DNA of 64,000 nucleotides, taken from the NCBI GenBank assembly GCA_050944435.1, contig JBMNRB010000015.1:7356-71355 (forward strand), in the 5' to 3' direction. Of this stretch, positions 43,901 through 51,466 are shown piece by piece (within the stretch, counting starts at the first letter, position 1; every line of letters starts with the position of its first letter). The notes below the pieces were generated by a model. That model searched no databases. It was not told the DNA's origin and worked only from the letters and a program-made list of their open reading frames with translations. The stretch is from Ruminococcus_G sp050944435. GTDB taxonomy: Bacteria; Bacillota; Clostridia; Lachnospirales; Lachnospiraceae. The translations under genes were made by a program, and so were the position numbers.

Positions 43901-45319
43901 TTCGTTGACCAGAATATTGGTGATGATGCCTTTATCCAGCCACATGGCCTTCATATCCTGGCCGCCGATATCCAGAATAAACGTGGCGTCTTTCACATAT
44001 TTTGCCGCCGCCCGGGCATGAGCCACGGTTTCCACCGTATGGTATTCTGCACGAAAGGCCTTGGCAAACAGCATCTCTCCGTATCCTGTCGTCCCCGCGG
44101 CGAGAATATGCAGCTTCGCCCCTGCCCTCTGATATCGGTTCCTTATCTCAATGAGAGCGCGTTTCGCCACATTCAGCGGTTCTCCCTCATTGGGCGCGTA
44201 AAATGATCCCAATAATTCTTCCTGCTCATCCATCAGAACAAATTTCGTTGTAGTACTTCCGGAATCAATTCCCAGATAGGCCCAGACCTCTTCCCCCTGT
44301 TTCGGCCCTTTCCATTCCAGCGGACGAATCTCATGTCGTTTCTCAAAGGCTTCCCTTTCTTCATCAGAAGAAAAGAAGGGAGCCGCCTGCACCCCAGTTT
44401 CTTCATTTTGAAAGCAGCGGCTTTTTAATTCATCAAGAAGTCCGACGGGAGAAAGAAAAGTTTCCCTGCCTTCAGCCATGCTGTCTGCCGAAACTGCCGC
44501 TCCATAAGCCACCATAAGCTCCGGATGCTCCGGAATGATCGTCTCTCCTTCTGTCAGATTCAATCTCTCCTGAAAAACACGCACCAGTACCGGATGGAAG
44601 GTCAGCGGTCCTCCCTCAAAGACCACAGGTTTTTTTATCTCCAATCCCTGAGCCAGTCCGCCGATGGTTTGTTTTGCAATGGCATGATAAGCAGACAAGG
44701 CAATATCTGCCTTCGCCACTCCCTGATTCAGCAAAGGCTGGATATCTGTTTTCGCATATACGCCGCATCGCCCTGAAATATCATAAACACAGCTTCCCTC
44801 TTCTGCCAATGCGTTAAAATCCTGAACCGGTACTTTTAAAACCGACGCAATCTCATCGATAAACGCTCCGGTTCCTCCTGCACAGCTTCCATTCATACGC
44901 ATATCCGCCACCTGGAAAGTTCCCGCGTTTTGATCTTCCTGAAAGAAAATCATTTTCGCATCCTGGCCGCCCAACTCAATGGCACATCCCACCGATTTGT
45001 ACCGAAATTTTAAGGCAGCCGCACTAGCAGCCACCTCCTGTACAAAAAGAAGATTCAGCTTTTCCGCAATCGGTTTGGCGCCAGATCCGGTCAGACAAAA
45101 GCGAAACTCTTCATTTGGAAAAACTTTTTCCAGTTCTTCCAGAATTCGCAGGACGCTTTTAATCTGATCTGCATGATGTCTTCTATAATCAGAATATAAG
45201 ATTTCTTTGCTTTCCAAATCCAGGATTACAGCCTTTGTCGTGGTAGAACCAATGTCAATCCCCGCGGCCAGCTTTCTCCCAGACATCTCTTTCTGTAAAT
45301 TTTCTGTCATTTTTCTCAT
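40919..45319 (-). CDS. Giant acyl-CoA dehydratase activase-like fusion (two BcrAD/BadFG ATPase domains + DUF2229 + HgdB-like region)
   Basis: 1466 residues. The first ASKHA ATPase domain starts at AAGIDIGSTTTKAV (near 18) with the cluster-binding NGSCAGGTGAF near 143. The second starts near 348 (LGIDSGSTTTKFV) with NEACSSGCGSF. A cysteine motif CPFCTNHCKRT follows near 650, then DUF2229 (IGIPRVLAFWEMMPF) and a C-terminal region like 2-hydroxyacyl-CoA dehydratase subunits. In the model system the activase dimer uses ATP to drive an electron into the dehydratase. Here both halves sit on one chain, and no separate dehydratase genes are nearby. Substrate unknown. Start choice among three ATGs (45319, 45310, 45286) is uncertain. 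Confidence 0.88.
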   Translation of the reverse strand: MRKMTENLQKEMSGRKLAAGIDIGSTTTKAVILDLESKEILYSDYRRHHADQIKSVLRILEELEKVFPNEEFRFCLTGSGAKPIAEKLNLLFVQEVAASAAALKFRYKSVGCAIELGGQDAKMIFFQEDQNAGTFQVADMRMNGSCAGGTGAFIDEIASVLKVPVQDFNALAEEGSCVYDISGRCGVYAKTDIQPLLNQGVAKADIALSAYHAIAKQTIGGLAQGLEIKKPVVFEGGPLTFHPVLVRVFQERLNLTEGETIIPEHPELMVAYGAAVSADSMAEGRETFLSPVGLLDELKSRCFQNEETGVQAAPFFSSDEEREAFEKRHEIRPLEWKGPKQGEEVWAYLGIDSGSTTTKFVLMDEQEELLGSFYAPNEGEPLNVAKRALIEIRNRYQRAGAKLHILAAGTTGYGEMLFAKAFRAEYHTVETVAHARAAAKYVKDATFILDIGGQDMKAMWLDKGIITNILVNEACSSGCGSFLENFASSLNIPTKEIAKAAFSSKHPAVLGSRCTVFMNSSIITEQRNGRGAQDIMAGLCRSIIENVFTKVVRLSNLDSLGEKIVVQGGTFENDAVLRAMEEYTGREVVRAPYPGLMGAIGIALIAKERHQKNPADRTFIHLDELEKFSYRQQANSPCPFCTNHCKRTILLFSNGNSWITNNRCERGEILGDPGDSGVKKQLKEKVQKANAVPNLYRVREKLLFRKYSCPEPERKRDITIGIPRVLAFWEMMPFWRTFWRALGFQVKVSDPSTREIYEKGLSAVTSDTVCFPAKLVHGHLRNLAEKKVDRIFMPSVTTVPSENTEKTSQSMCAVVKGYPLVVGNSDNPEELWGIPYDAPLFHWYTKEDQENQLKRYMKETFQISEKETARAIGAGNRAQELFQNELKERGRQVLEQAEKEGKFAVVLASRPYQNDTLVNHELPEIFTGMGIPVLTADSLPGTEQEDLSLSRLDIVNNYHARMLSSALIAAKNQSLEYVQIVSFGCGHDAYLSDEIVRLMDEVSGKIPLILKVDESDIQGPLRIRIRSFLETVAMKRERAEQKKAGKLKDPYPLKFEKADRKEKTVLVPNTSHAFSRLMSAALQGQGIRAVPLEIGREEAIRMGKRYVHNDICFPAQIVIGEVLASLDSGKYDVENTAVAMAKYIGDCRLTHYGALLRKALDDAGYENIPILTNDDVDYHNIHPGFRMSLLSGARLVFGLPMIDVLEELLRKIRPYELEKGSAQRAFEEAMDAVINGLQQSGISGALRGFKRAVHLMGEVAYDRSVPRPRVLIVGEYLLNFHPGANHDIEEYLEKNGFEIIEARMSDVIQKTYFYQDSQIREYQVNRPLTKKLFFRAVDCFFDLAHNLTDKIASSHPLYEKPARIQELARESDPVIPHTFDAGEGILIPGEILHHAKKGCRVFVILQPFGCLPNHVVGRGISKKIKEKYPDAQILPLDYDPDVSFANIENRLQMLVMNIKLSESGKK

Positions 45320-45416
45320 TCGTTTCTTCTTAACAATAATTTTTTTATAATATTACATTATACAAAATTCTTCCAAAAAAATGAATAAAAAAAATATTAT
45401 CGTCAATAAAAAACTT

Positions 45417-45890
45417 TTATCGTTTCTTTTTCCTTATGATTTTCGGCAGTTTGGCAATCCATGCAATTCCCTGCTGAGGAATCTCAAACACAAAGATAAT
45501 CCCCAACACAATGGCAATCGCCGTCCCAATGGTCTGTCTTCCATAAAGGGATCCCTGATCTATCTCGCCGATGATCAGGTAATAAACCGTACGATATATC
45601 CCTATTCCGGGAACCAGCGGAAAAATGCCGGCAGACAGAAAGATCGTCGTAGGGCATTTAAAAATCACCCCGCATATTCTTGATAGAAAAACCACAAAGG
45701 CAGCAGCAAGAAAAGTAGCCGGCAGATAAGATACTTCCTGCAATACCGTCATCCACCAGTAAAGCATCCATCCTGCTCCGCCGATCAATCCGCAGCAGGG
45801 ATAATGTTCCCGCGGAATATAAAAAATTACAGAAAAAGCAATTGTTCCAAAATATGACGCCAAAAACTGAATTGCTGCTTCAAGAATCAT
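45417..45890 (-). CDS. Threonine/serine exporter, ThrE C-terminal half
   Basis: 157 residues with four to five membrane helices (FPLVPGIGIYRTVYYLI is the conserved segment). It is the DUF3815-type half of a split ThrE exporter. It overlaps the other half by four bases (45887-45890), so both subunits are probably made together in the cytoplasmic membrane. Confidence 0.88.
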   Translation of the reverse strand: MILEAAIQFLASYFGTIAFSVIFYIPREHYPCCGLIGGAGWMLYWWMTVLQEVSYLPATFLAAAFVVFLSRICGVIFKCPTTIFLSAGIFPLVPGIGIYRTVYYLIIGEIDQGSLYGRQTIGTAIAIVLGIIFVFEIPQQGIAWIAKLPKIIRKKKR

Positions 45891-46669
45891 AACATATATC
45901 CTCCGGTCAGCTCATAATACAGGATATAGAACAGTCCCACTCCCATGGCGATGCCGGCAGATACCAGCAGCGCATCCAACAGCCGGATAATCCCTGCAAT
46001 ATAGTCCCCATTGGCCAGTTCCCGAATAGAAGTGACAAAGGCCACTCCCGGAATCAGCGGCATGATGGCGCCGACTGTGATGGCGCGATAATCATAGCCG
46101 ATTTTCATCCGGTAAAAAAGAAGGCTCATCGCCGTTGCCAGAAAAGCACCCAAAAGGTTCAATGTTAGTTTAGAAGTAGCATGCTTTCTTTTTCCCATCA
46201 GTACCTGATAAAGGCCAACCAGACCTCCTGCAAGAACCGCCGCCAGCGAATCATCCAACATTCCGCCGAGAATGTAGCAAAAACACCCAGCCCCCAGACC
46301 AGAGGCCAGCACCAGGGTCAGCGGTTTCTTCCCCGGCATAGTTTTAATATGCCGCAGTTTCTTTTCTGCCAATTCCAGATCCAGCCCTTGCTCAATCTCC
46401 CTGGACAGACGGTTCACCGCATCTACTTTGTTCAACTGAGTTCCGCTTATCGGGATATGCTTCACATAAGCATACATTTCCCCCATCCGGTCCTGTCCCG
46501 TCAGGAAGATGCCGTTGCTGAGCACAAAGGCATTACTGTTTTCCACTCCGTAATGTTTTGAAATACGCCGGATCGTTTCCTCCACCCGGAAGATTTCAGC
46601 GCCGCTTTGAAGCAGGATTTTTCCGGCGCCCATGGCGAGATCCAGTACCCTTCTGTTGTAATTATCCAT
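45887..46669 (-). CDS. Threonine/serine exporter, ThrE N-terminal half (DUF1212)
   Basis: 260 residues. The cytoplasmic N-terminal domain has LLQSGAEIFRVEETI and SNGIFLTG, followed by about five membrane helices with MPLIPGVAFVTSIREL. It pairs with the downstream subunit. ATG at 46669 with GGGAGG upstream is chosen over one 42 codons earlier, which would run into the terminator region. Confidence 0.9.
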   Translation of the reverse strand: MDNYNRRVLDLAMGAGKILLQSGAEIFRVEETIRRISKHYGVENSNAFVLSNGIFLTGQDRMGEMYAYVKHIPISGTQLNKVDAVNRLSREIEQGLDLELAEKKLRHIKTMPGKKPLTLVLASGLGAGCFCYILGGMLDDSLAAVLAGGLVGLYQVLMGKRKHATSKLTLNLLGAFLATAMSLLFYRMKIGYDYRAITVGAIMPLIPGVAFVTSIRELANGDYIAGIIRLLDALLVSAGIAMGVGLFYILYYELTGGYML

Positions 46670-46704
46670 CACATATCCTCCCTGTTTGGGACAAGAATTG
46701 AGGC

Positions 46705-46745
46705 AAAAAGGAATTGCCGCAGAATATCTGCAACAATCCCTTTTT
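46705..46745 (-). terminator. Terminator after the MFS gene
   Basis: Long imperfect stem reading AAAAAGG-g-ATTG...GCAGA/TCTGC...CAAT-t-CCTTTTT on the minus strand. The T run is part of the stem, so it is nearly symmetric. It separates the MFS-M24 operon from thrE. Confidence 0.75.
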
Positions 46746-46781
46746 ATTATTTGATTCCTTATTTTATTTTTATCATAAGTC

Positions 46782-48050
46782 TTATTTCTTCGCAAGTATT
46801 TCTTTTCTTCTATCTTTCGTTTTTGCCATCCACAGAAGAGTAGCTACCAGACCAACACATGCTGTGATTGTCAGAATTACGAAGAATACCTTATATCCCT
46901 GAGCACCTGCCCATCTGTCCAGGCAAAGACCTGCAACAAGAGGAGCGATGGCTTCCACGCTGTATCCCAGAGGAGTAAGGATTGCCGTAGCGGTACCTGT
47001 GGTTTCTTCCGGGTAATCTCCCTCTTCCATAATTGCAAAGTGCATGGACTGGCAAGCGTACATGGAAGCGTAAACAGCTGCACAAGATACCAGCAGCAGC
47101 CAGATCATAGAAGCTTTGCCCGGCGTAAAGATAATTCCCAGCATACCAATAATCATAACCACATATGCAATCGCGCAGACTTTTGATGAACCGATCTTGT
47201 CTGCAGCAAATCCGGAAACAAAACATCCGATGGGACGGGCATACTGTGAAAAATATCCCATAGCAGCGCCGATTACCGCTGTCGCGCCAAATACCTGCGT
47301 AGTATACGGTGTAATATAGAAGTAACTACAGCACATTGCGTAAGAACAGAAGATAATCAGTACGTGCAGCCATGTGGTGGACATTTTCAATACACGTTTC
47401 AGCTCCGGCACGTTAACCAGGGCTTTTACTTCCCGTTTAAATTCTCCTTCTTTATAGAAGATCCATACTAATATACCAAGAAGAATCGTCACAACGGAAT
47501 ATGCGATGATAACCGCATTCAAACCGGCGCTGGTGGAAACATTGCTGGAAACCACGCCGAACAGCGCCAGAACCAGCGCTGACTGAACCATGTTGGTGAT
47601 TCCCCGGCCGCCTTCAAACAGACCGAAAACACGGCCCTGCTCCGAAGAGGATGCGATGGAACGAAGAGCTTTTACCAGAGCGTTCCAGAAAGTAAGGATT
47701 GAGGTAATACCCCACAGCGCATGGATTACAAACAGTCCCCAATAGGGCGGACGAAGCAAAAGGATCAATCCCATAACACCCGTTGACACCAGAGAAAGTG
47801 TCAGCAGTTTTCTGGCCGGCCAGCGGTCTGCACAGAAGCCTCCCAGGAAATATGCAATTACAGCAAAACTTCCGTAAGCGCTTCCCAGCGCACCCATCTG
47901 CGTATCCGTCAGATTGAAGCATTCTACAAACGCGTCATAATAATAACTTCTGAAATAGGGCAGCGCGTAAACCATTGCGCCTGAAATAATCAAAATTAAC
48001 AGTGTAACTATATTTTTCTTAAGTTTTCCTTCCTGTTTAACGGCAGTCAT
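46782..48050 (-). CDS. MFS transporter of the MttB neighbourhood
   Basis: 422-residue major facilitator with twelve predicted helices. The loop between helices 2 and 3 reads GGFCADRWPARK, a variant of the family motif A. It resembles the oxalate/formate and organic-anion antiporter branch more than drug pumps, but the substrate cannot be read. ATG at 48050 with AAAGGAG upstream is chosen over a TTG two codons earlier. It follows the M24 gene by 32 bases and is probably cotranscribed. Confidence 0.87.
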   Translation of the reverse strand: MTAVKQEGKLKKNIVTLLILIISGAMVYALPYFRSYYYDAFVECFNLTDTQMGALGSAYGSFAVIAYFLGGFCADRWPARKLLTLSLVSTGVMGLILLLRPPYWGLFVIHALWGITSILTFWNALVKALRSIASSSEQGRVFGLFEGGRGITNMVQSALVLALFGVVSSNVSTSAGLNAVIIAYSVVTILLGILVWIFYKEGEFKREVKALVNVPELKRVLKMSTTWLHVLIIFCSYAMCCSYFYITPYTTQVFGATAVIGAAMGYFSQYARPIGCFVSGFAADKIGSSKVCAIAYVVMIIGMLGIIFTPGKASMIWLLLVSCAAVYASMYACQSMHFAIMEEGDYPEETTGTATAILTPLGYSVEAIAPLVAGLCLDRWAGAQGYKVFFVILTITACVGLVATLLWMAKTKDRRKEILAKK

Positions 48051-48082
48051 AACCAATCTCCTTTCTCATACCTCCTGCAGCA

Positions 48083-49180
48083 TCAGATTTTCACGATCTG
48101 ATCCTCCAGCTTCTTTGACCTGGAAGTCAATATACGGCATCCATCTTTCGTAACAAGAATATCATCTTCGATTCTCACACCGCCGACGCCTTCAATATAG
48201 ATCCCCGGTTCGATGGTAAACGTCATGCCTTCTTCCAAAACCAGCTCGTTAACCGACGTAATATAAGGTTCTTCATGTACACTTAAGCCCAGGCCGTGGC
48301 CCGTTCTGTGAAGAAACAGTTCTCCGTATCCTGCTTCCGTGATCACATCTCTGGCAGCCTTGTCAATATCCCTTGCCTTAACTCCGGGTTTTACCGCTGC
48401 AATGGCAGCCAGATTCGCCTGAAGCACAATATCATAGATCTCTGCCAGTTTCGGATTTCCTACTTTGCCTACAAACAGGCAGCGGGTAATATCCGACCAA
48501 TAATAGTTATAATATGCACAGAAATCCATCAGAACGATATCGCCTTCCTGGAATGCATAGTCGCCGCTGGCTCCATGGGGATTGGCAGAATTAGCCGCGG
48601 CAAGAACCAGAATGATAAATTCATCAGTGATGAATCCCGGATATCCTGCCATATAGCTGTACAGCATCATATTCAGTTCTTTTTCCGTCATTCCCGGTTT
48701 GATTTTATCCGATACGTAAGCGATAGCTTCATCCACAATCTTCGCTGCAAACTGCATGGTCTCCACTTCCGCCTCGTCCTTGTACATTCTAAGACGGGCA
48801 ATACAGTCGCCAAGATCCACAATTTCACAGTCCAGCGCTGCGAACATCTCTCCAACGCTCATGGAAAAGTATTTCTTTTCCACAGCCAGTGTCCCGCAAC
48901 TTCCCACCACTTCACGTACAACGTCGCCAGGACCATTTTCATCCAGATACGTTCGTTCCGGAACGGTTCCTTTCATGCAGCCTGTATCAACACTGGGATT
49001 CACCATGATCAGCTCTTCTTTTTCCGCATCTACTACCAGACCATAATATCTCTCATAGGGAATAATATGTATGCCAGTCAGATAGTTGATGGACATCGGA
49101 TCACCGATGATCGCTTTGTCGATTCCGGCTTTTTTCAAAGATTCACAAGCTTTTAACTGTCTTTGTCTTAATTCGTTCAT
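48083..49180 (-). CDS. M24-family metallopeptidase (prolidase/creatinase-like)
   Basis: 365 residues: creatinase-type N-terminal domain (1 to about 130) and a pita-bread catalytic domain. All five metal ligands of an active metalloenzyme are present: D219 and D230 (MDFCAYYNYYWSD), H295 (GHGLG), E324 (TIEPG) and E338 (VRIED). True creatinases lack these, so peptide or amide hydrolysis is more likely. The setting with a MFS importer and MttB suggests it trims a peptide-like or proline-betaine-like nutrient; this is inference. It has its own promoter at 49237-49265. Confidence 0.9.
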   Translation of the reverse strand: MNELRQRQLKACESLKKAGIDKAIIGDPMSINYLTGIHIIPYERYYGLVVDAEKEELIMVNPSVDTGCMKGTVPERTYLDENGPGDVVREVVGSCGTLAVEKKYFSMSVGEMFAALDCEIVDLGDCIARLRMYKDEAEVETMQFAAKIVDEAIAYVSDKIKPGMTEKELNMMLYSYMAGYPGFITDEFIILVLAAANSANPHGASGDYAFQEGDIVLMDFCAYYNYYWSDITRCLFVGKVGNPKLAEIYDIVLQANLAAIAAVKPGVKARDIDKAARDVITEAGYGELFLHRTGHGLGLSVHEEPYITSVNELVLEEGMTFTIEPGIYIEGVGGVRIEDDILVTKDGCRILTSRSKKLEDQIVKI

Positions 49181-49236
49181 TTTCTCTCCTTATTAAATTT
49201 CAACAACTTTTTTCACACACATGATCCTTTTTTGTT

Positions 49237-49265
49237 ATAATATCACATTAATTCATTTTCCGCAA
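49237..49265 (-). promoter_or_regulatory. Promoter of the M24-MFS operon
   Basis: Minus-strand TTGCGG, 17 bases, TATTAT, with the extension GTGA before the -10 box. The 10-mer GTGATATTAT is shared exactly with the promoter of the Gate-domain gene at 50534-50561. Confidence 0.6.
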
Positions 49266-49294
49266 CTATTTTTGCTGATCGATTTTACCACAGA

Positions 49295-50467
49295 TCAAAA
49301 AATCATCACAAATATCTGATAAAACAAATGAGCTGCAACCCCGGCACACAGACCTCCTATGGTATGGCTGAAAATCGCCTTTCCCGTCAGGCTTTTGCAG
49401 CCCAGGGAATCCATCATCGCCACATGAGTGCTCAAATATCCGCTCCAGCACATGCACATGGCGGTAAATACAGCAATATCATTTCCCACTGCCAAACCAT
49501 CCTGAACCATCTGCGGAATCAGACCGATAGCTGCTCCTGCAGCTCCCAGAGCCGTCACCGGCACGGCAATACACGTGGAAGAAGAAAATCCAAACAGCGG
49601 TTTCAGCAAAAGCTGCAGCTTGTCTCCGATTGCCGGCAGCAGCGCCACTCCCTCATAAGCGGCTCCCGTGTATACACCGCTCTCTGAAGGTCCGTTGGTC
49701 AGCATCAGCACAAGGGTACAGATAATCAATACTCCCGGAATGATGGCCATTCCCATATCCACACCGGCTTTCCCTCCGTCCAGAATCGCCGCAAGAGCCC
49801 GGTTCCCCACTGAGCCCGGCCGTATCTCCCGTTCATTTTCCTTCAGCCTGGTTTCGCCTTCTCCGGCAATGCACATTTCCTCTTTCCCGAATACCTTTGC
49901 CGTGAAATGAAGCATAATCCGCACGCTGACAATACTTCCCACAATGGCGCCCAAATTTCCAATTAAAGCGGCGGCAATAAAAGTTCCTCCCCCAGGATTT
50001 TTCACTCCGATCACAAAGGTGGTAATAATCATTCCCATGCCGAAGGCTGTTCCGATATTGGTAAGGGCCGGAAGCTGATATTTTTTGAAATAACGCCGAA
50101 ATTCCGTCTGATCTGCCAAAGTCAGAATTGCCGGATTATCAGACAGATAAGTAGCCAGAACACCGATGATGCTTGCTCCCGGCAATCCATATAAAGGCCG
50201 CATCAGCGGAGACAGCAGCTTGTTGATAAGAGCCACCACGCCAAATTCCGTAAACAAACCGGAAATGGCGCCTGCCAGCACTGCAATTGCCATAATATAC
50301 AGCACTGTATCCAGCAGAAGCTGATATGCCGTATTCATCATCGTATTCACCATGTTTACCGCTCCCATACTTGTGCCCAGGTATACAAATATCCCTGCAA
50401 ATATCACCATGAACACAAAAACTTCAAGACCTACAACCTTCTTTGTTTTTCCCCCCGATTGCTCCAT
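49295..50467 (-). CDS. Gate-domain (nucleoside-recognition-like) membrane protein
   Basis: 390 residues with about ten membrane helices and two Gate-type repeats (GASIIGVLATYLSDNPAIL in the first half, GFSSSTCIAVPVTALGAAGA in the second). A charged cytoplasmic loop lies near 195-225. Relatives are annotated as nucleoside-recognition or YjiH-like proteins and several are unassigned transporters in clostridia. AGGAGG precedes ATG 50467. A transport role for the compound used by the MttB cluster is plausible but unproven. Confidence 0.82.
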   Translation of the reverse strand: MEQSGGKTKKVVGLEVFVFMVIFAGIFVYLGTSMGAVNMVNTMMNTAYQLLLDTVLYIMAIAVLAGAISGLFTEFGVVALINKLLSPLMRPLYGLPGASIIGVLATYLSDNPAILTLADQTEFRRYFKKYQLPALTNIGTAFGMGMIITTFVIGVKNPGGGTFIAAALIGNLGAIVGSIVSVRIMLHFTAKVFGKEEMCIAGEGETRLKENEREIRPGSVGNRALAAILDGGKAGVDMGMAIIPGVLIICTLVLMLTNGPSESGVYTGAAYEGVALLPAIGDKLQLLLKPLFGFSSSTCIAVPVTALGAAGAAIGLIPQMVQDGLAVGNDIAVFTAMCMCWSGYLSTHVAMMDSLGCKSLTGKAIFSHTIGGLCAGVAAHLFYQIFVMIF

Positions 50468-50491
50468 AAAATACCTCCTTTTTAACTTTCG

Positions 50492-50514
50492 TGAAATTTA
50501 ACAAAAAAATTTCA
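50492..50514. promoter_or_regulatory. Palindrome upstream of the Gate-domain gene
   Basis: Perfect inverted repeat TGAAATTT-aacaaaa-AAATTTCA between the -10 box and the ribosome site of the gene starting at 50467. Half-site relatives (AAATTTnAACAA) occur upstream of the M24 gene and mttB, so it may bind the XRE-cupin regulator. Confidence 0.5.
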
Positions 50515-50533
50515 TATATAAATAATTATTTTA

Positions 50534-50561
50534 ATAATATCACGAATACAGATCTTGTCAA
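50534..50561 (-). promoter_or_regulatory. Promoter of the Gate-domain gene
   Basis: Minus-strand perfect TTGACA, 16-base spacer and TATTAT in the extended form GTGATATTAT. It begins four bases downstream of the terminator of the XRE gene. Confidence 0.7.
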
Positions 50562-50564
50562 CAA

Positions 50565-50594
50565 CAAAAAAGCCGTGAGTTTTTCTCACGGCTT
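50565..50594 (-). terminator. Rho-independent terminator after the XRE-cupin gene
   Basis: Minus-strand perfect ten-pair stem AAGCCGTGAG / CTCACGGCTT with a five-base loop, followed by TTTTGTTG (six T counting the stem end). Confidence 0.88.
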
Positions 50595-50633
50595 ATCCAT
50601 TCTTCTCTGCTGTTTATCTAAAATGTTCGATTT

Positions 50634-51197
50634 TCACTCTTTTTCTTCCGAACGTTCCCAGAATCTTGTCCAGAACGATACGCTTTTTGATTTTTTACTT
50701 TTATTATAATAACAATGGCGGGTATGAGGTTTTACGTAAATAGAATCTCCTGTTTTCAGCTCAAAAATTTCACCATTAATGTTCACGGTCAGTTCTCCCT
50801 CCAGAACGGTACCTACTTCTCCAAATTCATGAGTCCACCACTCTTCGCTGGTATCCGACTGTTTAGGCAGCTCAGTATAAATGAAAGTGATATCACTGAT
50901 TCCAAAATCAATGGTCTCCATACGAATATCCTGATCCTCATCCAATATCACTTCTCTGTCTTCCTTGCGGATGATAATCCGCTCCTCTGCATTTCTTTCC
51001 AACAAATCACTCAAGGAGCTGTTAAATACCTCACATATTTTCTGAATATTCATTAAAGTAGGGCTGGTGATGTTCCGTTCAATATTGCTGAGGTATCCAG
51101 TAGACAGCCCCGTCTCTTTTGACAGCTGCTGGAGTGTGATTTTCCGCAGTTTACGCAGGCTTCGAATGCTGTCGCCAATTCTGTCCAGATTGTCCAA
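50634..51197 (-). CDS. XRE helix-turn-helix / cupin regulator
   Basis: 187 residues. N-terminal XRE domain (LQQLSKETGLSTGYLSNIER, about 22-41) and a C-terminal cupin (about 110-180; GEVGTVLEGELTVNINGE, KTGDSIYVKPHTRHCYYN). Such proteins sense a small molecule in the cupin and control adjacent catabolic genes. The start codon is TTG at 51197 with GAGGG upstream; the frame is closed by TGA 18 bases before it. It sits between and divergent from mttB, so it is the natural regulator of this cluster. Confidence 0.9.
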   Translation of the reverse strand: MDNLDRIGDSIRSLRKLRKITLQQLSKETGLSTGYLSNIERNITSPTLMNIQKICEVFNSSLSDLLERNAEERIIIRKEDREVILDEDQDIRMETIDFGISDITFIYTELPKQSDTSEEWWTHEFGEVGTVLEGELTVNINGEIFELKTGDSIYVKPHTRHCYYNKSKKSKSVSFWTRFWERSEEKE

Positions 51198-51331
51198 ATT
51201 TACCCTCTCCCTTGTTCATCATTTGCATTCTATTATAGCGAAATACACCAAAAAAGTAAATGTATATCTTTTTTATAACTTATTCCTTTTTTCATAATTA
51301 TAAAAATTTCTTCTCCGTTTTCACAAGATTA

Positions 51332-51360
51332 TTGACAAACATCACACCACACGTTATGAT
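51332..51360 (+). promoter_or_regulatory. Promoter of mttB
   Basis: TTGACA, exactly 17 bases, TATGAT on the plus strand, leaving a leader of about 100 bases. The leader contains TTTCACACATGATTC (51404-51418), similar to a sequence before the M24 gene, and AAATTTAAACAAAC (51423-51436). Confidence 0.8.
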
Positions 51361-51466
51361 GAGATTAAGCAACAAATGGCATTGTGCATAATTGTTTTTT
51401 CTATTTCACACATGATTCAAGAAAATTTAAACAAACAATCGGAACAATGAAATGGGAGGTTATTTT

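Noticed and set aside
40919..45319. Two separate genes fused by a sequencing error
   Set aside because: The domain order is that of a known single-chain family, codon use is even, and no internal start with a ribosome site appears at the domain boundary.
45417..46669. ThrE as one gene broken by a frameshift
   Set aside because: Two overlapping genes (DUF1212 and DUF3815 types) are the normal split form in Firmicutes, each with its own start.
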